NCBI GenBank assembly: GCA_045118075.1
Contig: JBGUOI010000137.1
Coordinates: forward strand, 1-6,719
From: Merdiplasma sp045118075
GTDB taxonomy: Bacteria; Bacillota; Clostridia; Lachnospirales; Lachnospiraceae
Direction of reading: 5' to 3'
Length of the DNA: 6,719 nt
Every line of letters begins with the position of its first letter. Within the stretch, counting starts at the first letter, position 1. A program made the position numbers and the translations under genes. Below are positions 1 to 4,716 of this stretch, piece after piece. A model generated the notes under the pieces. It saw nothing but the letters and a program-made list of their open reading frames with translations, ran no database searches and was not told the DNA's origin.

Positions 1-789
1 AAAGCAATCCGGATAATAATGGGTGGTCACCCTCACATCATCCGGTCCGATCCCCTCCGTAAACGGGTGCTCGGTCGTCGTCATCGCTCCGCGGGTGAAA
101 TCAAAATCCATCAGATTCAGCAGATACTCTCCCAGCTCTTTCTGCTGGGCATCGGTGACCGGTCTGGAAAGGAAATCAGTGCGAATCTTCTTCGGGCTTT
201 TGCGGATCTTCTCAAGAAGGGCTCCGAGACGTTCCCGGCACCTTGCAAAGATCGGGTCAAGGTCAGCCATCCGGATGCCCCGCTCGTAATCATCCAGCAT
301 GATATCATAGAGCTGCAGGGGCTCTTCTCCCTCTTCATGTTCTCTCAGGGAGATCATCTCCTTCTGGACTTCCTCCACCTTCTCAAGTGAGCCGGCAAAG
401 AGGGAAAAATCCGAGGCAGCCCGGGCACTGTTCCAGTCAACAAAGGCTTTGTTGAAGACCAGGGAATATTCCAGGTCCTTCTCGGGAGTAATATTCTTAT
501 TCTTCATATACTGCCGGTGAAGAAGCTCTGCAAGGACCCGGTCGAATTCTCCCAGTTCCTCACGTCTTTCATAGAGAGTCAGCGCGGCCTTTTCAAAGTC
601 AGGATCTTTGATCAGGGCAAATGCTTTGTTATCCATAAAGGCAGCCACCTCTCCCTGCCTCTCCATCGCTTTCTTCGGGCAGATGGTCTCCTGGTCAAAC
701 ATGAGCGCCCTGCCGGCCTGGAGGTACATCTCCGCCTCGGCCAGGATCTTTTTTACATGGGCCAGTGCCTGTGCTGTTTCTTGAGTCAT
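1..789 (-). CDS. M32-family metallocarboxypeptidase (Taq carboxypeptidase type), N-terminal part
   Basis: This is the first 263 residues of a cytoplasmic zinc carboxypeptidase of peptidase family M32, which removes C-terminal amino acids from peptides. The visible part is mostly helical, as the family's N-terminal region is. Family landmarks are FDQET near residue 31, YDIMLDDYERG at 161-171, and the block from 228 to 257 (MDFDFTRG, then HPFTEG, then GPDDVRVTTHY), which in M32 enzymes sits just before the HExxH zinc site. The gene leaves the window about there, so the metal site and roughly half of the usual 500 residues are not visible. The ATG at 789 is chosen because AAGGAG lies 9 bases upstream. 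It starts 3 bases after the CNNM/CBS gene stops, so the two are likely co-translated. The family call is firm; activity cannot be judged from this half. Confidence 0.9.
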   Translation of the reverse strand, partial: MTQETAQALAHVKKILAEAEMYLQAGRALMFDQETICPKKAMERQGEVAAFMDNKAFALIKDPDFEKAALTLYERREELGEFDRVLAELLHRQYMKNKNITPEKDLEYSLVFNKAFVDWNSARAASDFSLFAGSLEKVEEVQKEMISLREHEEGEEPLQLYDIMLDDYERGIRMADLDPIFARCRERLGALLEKIRKSPKKIRTDFLSRPVTDAQQKELGEYLLNLMDFDFTRGAMTTTEHPFTEGIGPDDVRVTTHYYPDCF

Positions 790-792
790 AGC

Positions 793-2061
793 TTATGTCT
801 CCTTTTTCGATTCAGGGATACTCAGTCTCACCTTGAGGATCCTGTTCTTGCTGATCCTCTCTACCCGGAGCACCTCCCCGTCGGGTGTCACCACTTCCTC
901 GCCTGCCTCCGGCAGCCTCTCGAGTTTGCCGATGATATAGCCGCCGATGGAGTCATAATCCTCCGACACCAGATGTGTCCCGACCGCGTCGTTCACATCG
1001 TCAAGATTTACGGATCCTCTGATGATCCAGGTATTCTTCCCTTTGCGGAGGATCCGGTATTTCTCATCGTCATCATATTCATCCCTGATCTCACCGACCA
1101 GTTCCTCGAGCAGGTCTTCTATCGTAAGAATCCCCAGCGCAGCCCCGTACTCATCAAGCACTACCGACATACTGGCCTGGTTTTCTCTCATCTCCGGAAG
1201 CAGATCCGAGATCCGTTTGGTCTCGATCGTAAAGTAGGGATCGTACATGATATCCCGCACCTGGAAAGAATCATTCCTGGGCTGGTATACAAAATCCTTG
1301 AAGTTGATGATGCCTACCACATTTCCCCTGTCCTCCTCATAAACAGGAAGCCGTGTGTATTTGGTCCTCCTGAAAATGGTGCTGACAGTCTCGTAGGTGT
1401 CATCCGTACTCACCATGACCATGTCCGCGCGCGGCACCATGACGTCTTTAGCCTGTGCATCCCAGAAATCGAACACGTTCATCAGCATGCTGTGTTCATC
1501 ATCCTCCAGGACGCCGGCCTGTTCACCCACATCCAGCCAGGAACGCAGCTCCTGCTCCGTGATCTGTGCTCTTCCGGCATTGGGGTCGATCCGAAAAAGG
1601 ATCATCACCAGTCTCGACAGTCCGTTCACCAGAAAGATCAGCGGTCTGGCCACTGTCATCAAAAACCAGATCGGACGGGCATAGGCAAGAGCGAGTTTCT
1701 CAGACTGCGATGCCGCCATCGTTTTAGGCGTCACTTCACAGAAAATAAGAATCACCAGGGTCAGCAGTCCGCTGGCGATTCCGATCATGCGGCTCCCGAA
1801 CTGATGGATCGTCAGGCTGGTGACCAGAGAGGAAGCAAAAATGTTGACCAGGTTGTTCCCGATCAAAACGGCGCTGATCATCCTGGAATAGTGATCCGTG
1901 ATTCTGATGACCGTCTCCGCCTTCGTATTTCCCTCATCCGCAAGTGTTTTGATCCTGATTCGGTTTACTGTTGAGAAAGCTGTCTCAGCCGAAGAAAAGA
2001 AAGCCGAGAGCAGCAGTAAAACAGCCAGCAGACATAGACTGGCAATGTCCTCATTGGACAC
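793..2061 (-). CDS. CNNM/DUF21 and CBS-domain membrane protein (HlyC/CorC family)
   Basis: A 422-residue membrane protein of the hemolysin C/CorC/CNNM family, whose members are linked to Mg2+ or other cation efflux and tolerance; many are still annotated as hemolysins without proof of lysis. The N-terminal CNNM domain (about 1-160) has hydrophobic segments at 6-22, 60-82, 91-109 and 129-156, with family motifs SAETAFS (24-30), IGNNLVNI (67-74) and EVTPK (109-113). A CBS pair follows: the first begins near VMVPR (207-211), the second contains LDEYGAALGILTIEDLLEEL (302-321). A CorC_HlyC domain occupies about 336-413. The start is GTG at 2061, supported by AAGGAGG upstream; the ATG at 2068 is out of frame and stops after five codons. 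It is the middle gene of the minus-strand set. The family is certain, but the transported ion is not shown by the sequence. Confidence 0.95.
   Translation of the reverse strand: MSNEDIASLCLLAVLLLLSAFFSSAETAFSTVNRIRIKTLADEGNTKAETVIRITDHYSRMISAVLIGNNLVNIFASSLVTSLTIHQFGSRMIGIASGLLTLVILIFCEVTPKTMAASQSEKLALAYARPIWFLMTVARPLIFLVNGLSRLVMILFRIDPNAGRAQITEQELRSWLDVGEQAGVLEDDEHSMLMNVFDFWDAQAKDVMVPRADMVMVSTDDTYETVSTIFRRTKYTRLPVYEEDRGNVVGIINFKDFVYQPRNDSFQVRDIMYDPYFTIETKRISDLLPEMRENQASMSVVLDEYGAALGILTIEDLLEELVGEIRDEYDDDEKYRILRKGKNTWIIRGSVNLDDVNDAVGTHLVSEDYDSIGGYIIGKLERLPEAGEEVVTPDGEVLRVERISKNRILKVRLSIPESKKET
799..804 (-). promoter_or_regulatory. Ribosome binding site of the M32 gene, inside the preceding gene's 3' end
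   Basis: AAGGAG on the minus strand lies 9 bases before the ATG at 789. It falls within the last codons of the CNNM/CBS gene, whose stop is at 793-795. Ribosomes finishing that gene would arrive at this site, which suggests translational coupling. Confidence 0.8.
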
Positions 2062-2071
2062 GATTCATCAT

Positions 2072-2078
2072 CCTCCTT
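2072..2078 (-). promoter_or_regulatory. Ribosome binding site fixing the GTG start of the CNNM/CBS gene
   Basis: AAGGAGG on the minus strand lies 10 bases before the GTG at 2061, or 9 if the following A is counted in the site. It overlaps the TAA stop (2077-2079) of the serine hydrolase gene. No in-frame ATG lies at a suitable distance, so GTG is the supported start. Confidence 0.8.
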
Positions 2079-3024
2079 ATTTCCTGTTGAAGTAATCATA
2101 GGTGATCCGGGAGATCGCGGCAATGTCGCCGTTCTTATTCCATCCGTTCCCCGGGGCGGTGACCATCACCACCAGTATATAGTCTCCACCTGGAGAATAA
2201 ACGATCGCTGCGTCATGGCACGTGTCATCCGTCTCGCCGGTCTTATTGGCTACCGTCACGCCGGAAGGAACTCCGGCAGGGATCTTCCCGCGCCTGGTCT
2301 GTGCCTTCAGGTGGTCCAGCATTTTTTTCGAAAAAGCACGGCTGACGCATTTTCCGCGATAAACGCTCTCCAGGAAAAAGCCGCAGTCTGCCGCGGAAGT
2401 CCGGTTATAGCTCGAAGCGGACCTCGTTCCGAACGAATTGTCTGCCGGCTGGCAGCCGTGACAGATCACGGTATCTGCGAATCCGCGCGCACTGATCCAC
2501 AGGTTTGTATAATCCAATCCGACTTTCATGACAAGCGAATTGAAGCACGAGTTGTCACTCGAGGCGATCATTCTCCTGATCCTTCCGGACACTTCATCCT
2601 CTTTTAATCCGCCGCTTTTGATCTTCTCATAGGCAGCTCCCATTGCATACAGCTTGATCAGGCTGGCCGCGTACATCCTTCGGTTATTGATCGTAATGCT
2701 CTCACCGGTCTTAAGATCCTTGACATAGATGCTGAAGTTGCCGGAGCAGCTTACGGCCTTCTTTTTCAGTTTCTGCTTCAGTCCGGCCAGTTTCGGTTTC
2801 CTGCCCGTATCCAGTTCAAGCTTTTTAAGATCCGGCAGGACCCTGCGTTTTTCCTGCTTCGATCCGATGCTCAGTTTATTGACACTGACCACCTTCCGGA
2901 CGGTCTGGACCGAAGAGGGATCCCGCCAGGGGGCCGCCGCCGCCTGCAGGGACACAAGCAGCATTGCCGTTATCAGAAGGATGCACCCGAACGCTCGTCC
3001 GGGGGCAGTTCTTTTCAGATTCAT
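2077..3024 (-). CDS. Secreted serine hydrolase, beta-lactamase class A-like fold
   Basis: A 315-residue exported protein of the serine beta-lactamase/penicillin-binding superfamily (beta-lactamase2 type). A signal peptide is visible: basic start (K4, R5, R10), hydrophobic stretch 12-26, and alanine-rich cleavage region near 28-31. A Lys-rich linker (about 54-89) leads to the catalytic domain. The three active-site elements are present: SLIK (121-124, nucleophile S121), SDN (156-158) and KTG (261-263). No Glu occurs between about 145 and 218, where class A enzymes keep the deacylating Glu166 (ExxLN), so true beta-lactamase activity is doubtful. Seven cysteines lie in the mature region, so disulfides are possible. 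The ATG at 3024 is preferred over the one at 3045 because GAGGGG sits 6 bases before it and the later start gives a compact signal peptide. It is the first gene of the minus-strand operon. Substrate unknown; a cell-wall or surface role is inference. Confidence 0.88.
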   Translation of the reverse strand: MNLKRTAPGRAFGCILLITAMLLVSLQAAAAPWRDPSSVQTVRKVVSVNKLSIGSKQEKRRVLPDLKKLELDTGRKPKLAGLKQKLKKKAVSCSGNFSIYVKDLKTGESITINNRRMYAASLIKLYAMGAAYEKIKSGGLKEDEVSGRIRRMIASSDNSCFNSLVMKVGLDYTNLWISARGFADTVICHGCQPADNSFGTRSASSYNRTSAADCGFFLESVYRGKCVSRAFSKKMLDHLKAQTRRGKIPAGVPSGVTVANKTGETDDTCHDAAIVYSPGGDYILVVMVTAPGNGWNKNGDIAAISRITYDYFNRK

Positions 3025-3030
3025 GGTTCT

Positions 3031-3036
3031 CCCCTC
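3031..3036 (-). promoter_or_regulatory. Ribosome binding site deciding the serine hydrolase start
   Basis: GAGGGG on the minus strand lies 6 bases before the ATG at 3024. The in-frame ATG at 3045 has only an AT-rich stretch with GGAA directly before it. The downstream start is therefore favoured. Confidence 0.65.
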
Positions 3037-3066
3037 AGCTATCATTTCCGAAAAACAATTTACGCT

Positions 3067-3075
3067 ATCATATCA
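3067..3075 (-). promoter_or_regulatory. Extended -10 promoter for the serine hydrolase-CNNM-M32 operon
   Basis: Read on the minus strand, this is TGA followed by TATGAT, an extended -10 element for the housekeeping sigma factor. No good TTGACA lies about 17 bases upstream (the position reads TTTTCT), which is tolerable with an extended -10. It would give a leader of roughly 35 bases before the ATG at 3024. The call rests on motif match and position only. Confidence 0.55.
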
Positions 3076-3116
3076 CAACCTTTCTGCTAAGAAAAGACGG
3101 CTTCCGGCTCCAATTG

Positions 3117-3125
3117 TGTTATAAT
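3117..3125 (+). promoter_or_regulatory. Extended -10 promoter for the polyphosphate:AMP phosphotransferase gene
   Basis: TGT followed by a perfect TATAAT (3120-3125) forms a consensus extended -10. The -35 position around 3097-3102 has no clear TTGACA. Transcription would start near 3131-3133, about 65 bases before the ATG at 3196. It stands back to back with the minus-strand promoter at 3067-3075. Confidence 0.65.
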
Positions 3126-3126
3126 A

Positions 3127-3147
3127 GGAAAAACAGCGGATTTTTCC
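3127..3147. repeat. Short inverted repeat over the predicted transcription start
   Basis: GGAAAAA at 3127-3133 and TTTTTCC at 3141-3147 form a 7-base perfect inverted repeat with a 7-base spacer, right after the TATAAT. The position suits an operator. The right arm can alternatively pair with GAAAAA at 3151-3156 (CGAC loop) in the transcript leader. The arms are short and A/T-rich, so chance occurrence is possible. Confidence 0.3.
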
Positions 3148-3182
3148 GACGAAAAACTGCCGCACAGCATATACATGTCAAA

Positions 3183-3188
3183 AAGGAG
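3183..3188 (+). promoter_or_regulatory. Ribosome binding site deciding the phosphotransferase start
   Basis: AAGGAG lies 7 bases before the ATG at 3196. An in-frame ATG at 3175 would place this site inside the coding region and has no comparable site of its own, so 3196 is the supported start. Confidence 0.85.
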
Positions 3189-3195
3189 TATTGCC

Positions 3196-4674
3196 ATGAT
3201 CACCGATTTTGTGAAATTGAAAATGCCCGACAAAGACGCGCTCAAGCAGGAGTTGTCAGCCGAACGGGATAAACTGTTTGCATCCCAGACAAAGATCAAA
3301 GAGGCAAAGCTGCCCGTCATGGTCATTTTTGAGGGCTGGGGAGCTGCCGGAAAAGGCAGTGTGATCGGAAGGGTCATCAAAAACATCGACCCGCGTTTCT
3401 TTAAAGTGAGGACCACGGCTGCGCCTACAGCGGAAGAACTGCGCTACCCGTTCCTCTACCGCTTCCTTAAGGAGATCCCGGAAGAGGGTAAATTCACGTT
3501 CTATGACACCTACTGGATGAACGATGTCATCAACGGCCTCATGGATAAAACCCTGTCGGAGAAACAGTACGCCGACCGGATCCGGAGCATCAACACGACA
3601 GAGCGCTCCCTCACGGATAACGGCTATCTGGTCATGAAGTTTTTCTTCCAGATCGACAAGAAAGAGCAGAAAAAACGGCTTGATGCTCTTCTCGATGACC
3701 GCAACACGAAATGGCGCGTCACCTCGGAAGATCTTTACGAGAATAAGCACTACTCCCGTTTTGAGAAAGCCTACGACCGCTATCTGGCCGACACGAACCG
3801 CAGCGCGGCTCCCTGGTATGTGATCGATGCCGACAACGCCAAATGGGCAGAGCTTCAGGTCCTTCGATTCCTGAACCAGGGCATCGACACCGCCCTGAAA
3901 AATCATTCACTGGCGGTTCCGATCCTGCAGAACACTTTCCCGCTCTCCCCCGTCCCGCTGCTGAAGGATATTCCGCTCAAAGACAAGGTACTCACGGAAG
4001 AAGAATACGATAAAAAACTTGATGAGCTCCAGGAAGAACTCGGGAAACTCCACAACGAGATCTACCGGAAAAAGATTCCGGTGATCATCGCCTATGAAGG
4101 CTGGGATGCCGCCGGCAAGGGAGGCAATATAAAGCGCATCACCAGTGCGCTCGACCCGCGCGGCTTCGAAGTCCATCCGATCGCCAGTCCCGAGCCTCAC
4201 GAAAAAGCCCGGCATTTTCTCTGGAGATTCTGGACGCGTCTTCCCAAGGACGGCCATATCGCCGTCTTTGACAGGACCTGGTACGGCCGCGTCATGGTGG
4301 AACGCATCGAGGGTTTCTGTTCAGAGAACGACTGGCAGCGCGCCTACAACGAAATGAATGAATTTGAAAAAGAGCTGTCTGACTGGGGCGCCGTCGTCAT
4401 CAAATTCTGGGTCCAGATCGACAATGCCACCCAGCTCGAGCGCTTCAACGACCGCCAGAACACTCCCGAAAAACAGTGGAAGATCACTGACGAAGACTGG
4501 CGCAACCGCGAGAAATGGGATCAGTACGAAGAAGCGATCAACGAGATGCTCCAGAAGACCAGTACGACCTTTGCTCCATGGCACATTCTGGAGTCCAACG
4601 ACAAAAAATACGCCCGCATCAAAGCACTGACCATCGTGGTCAATGAGCTGAAAAAGGCGTGCAAAAAACGCTGA
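3196..4674 (+). CDS. pap: Two-domain PPK2-family polyphosphate:AMP phosphotransferase
   Basis: A 492-residue cytoplasmic enzyme of the polyphosphate kinase 2 family, two-domain (class II) type, which uses inorganic polyphosphate to phosphorylate AMP to ADP. Two tandem PPK2 domains of about 230 residues are visible. The C-terminal one has a complete set: Walker A GWDAAGKG (302-309), the Walker B/lid motif FDRTWYGR (358-365), and the downstream RQNTPEKQWKITDEDW block. The N-terminal one keeps a Walker A, GWGAAGKG (47-54), but the lid position reads FYDTYWMN (102-109), without the DR.WYGR residues. This fits the known pattern in which the C-terminal half carries the activity. The start at 3196 follows from the ribosome binding site. 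The gene has its own promoter, stands alone on the plus strand, and ends at a strong terminator. No polyphosphate synthase gene is in the window. AMP preference is inferred from the two-domain architecture. Confidence 0.93.
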   Translation: MITDFVKLKMPDKDALKQELSAERDKLFASQTKIKEAKLPVMVIFEGWGAAGKGSVIGRVIKNIDPRFFKVRTTAAPTAEELRYPFLYRFLKEIPEEGKFTFYDTYWMNDVINGLMDKTLSEKQYADRIRSINTTERSLTDNGYLVMKFFFQIDKKEQKKRLDALLDDRNTKWRVTSEDLYENKHYSRFEKAYDRYLADTNRSAAPWYVIDADNAKWAELQVLRFLNQGIDTALKNHSLAVPILQNTFPLSPVPLLKDIPLKDKVLTEEEYDKKLDELQEELGKLHNEIYRKKIPVIIAYEGWDAAGKGGNIKRITSALDPRGFEVHPIASPEPHEKARHFLWRFWTRLPKDGHIAVFDRTWYGRVMVERIEGFCSENDWQRAYNEMNEFEKELSDWGAVVIKFWVQIDNATQLERFNDRQNTPEKQWKITDEDWRNREKWDQYEEAINEMLQKTSTTFAPWHILESNDKKYARIKALTIVVNELKKACKKR

Positions 4675-4682
4675 CATTTTAA

Positions 4683-4716
4683 AAAGAGGGGACGAAAAGC
4701 CGTCCCCTCTTTCTTT
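4683..4716. terminator. Bidirectional intrinsic terminator between convergent genes
   Basis: A 12-base-pair stem (4683-4694 with 4701-4712, GC-rich core GAGGGGACG/CGTCCCCTC) closes a 6-base loop. On the plus strand it is followed by TTTCTTTATT; on the minus strand the stem leads into CTTTTTAAAAT. It begins 9 bases after the phosphotransferase stop and abuts the stop of the GH3 gene at 4715-4717, so it probably ends both transcripts. Confidence 0.9.

Noticed and set aside
517..1974. Long plus-strand open frame of 485 codons opposite the CNNM/CBS gene
   Set aside because: It is antisense to a well-conserved family protein, is His- and Arg-rich with no recognisable motif, and spans the junction of two real genes. 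It is a codon-bias shadow.
2983..2985. Cysteine 14 of the serine hydrolase as a lipoprotein anchor
   Set aside because: The residues before it (AFG) do not fit a lipobox and it lies before the hydrophobic core of the signal peptide rather than after it.
2077..3024. Functional class A beta-lactamase (antibiotic resistance) call
   Set aside because: The omega-loop Glu required for efficient deacylation is absent, so only a serine hydrolase of this fold can be supported.
3175..3195. Earlier in-frame ATG (3175) for the phosphotransferase
   Set aside because: The AAGGAG ribosome binding site would lie inside the coding region, and it is ideally spaced for the ATG at 3196.
3256..3906. Minus-strand open frame of 216 codons opposite the phosphotransferase gene
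   Set aside because: It overlaps the conserved N-terminal PPK2 domain on the other strand and shows no protein family features.
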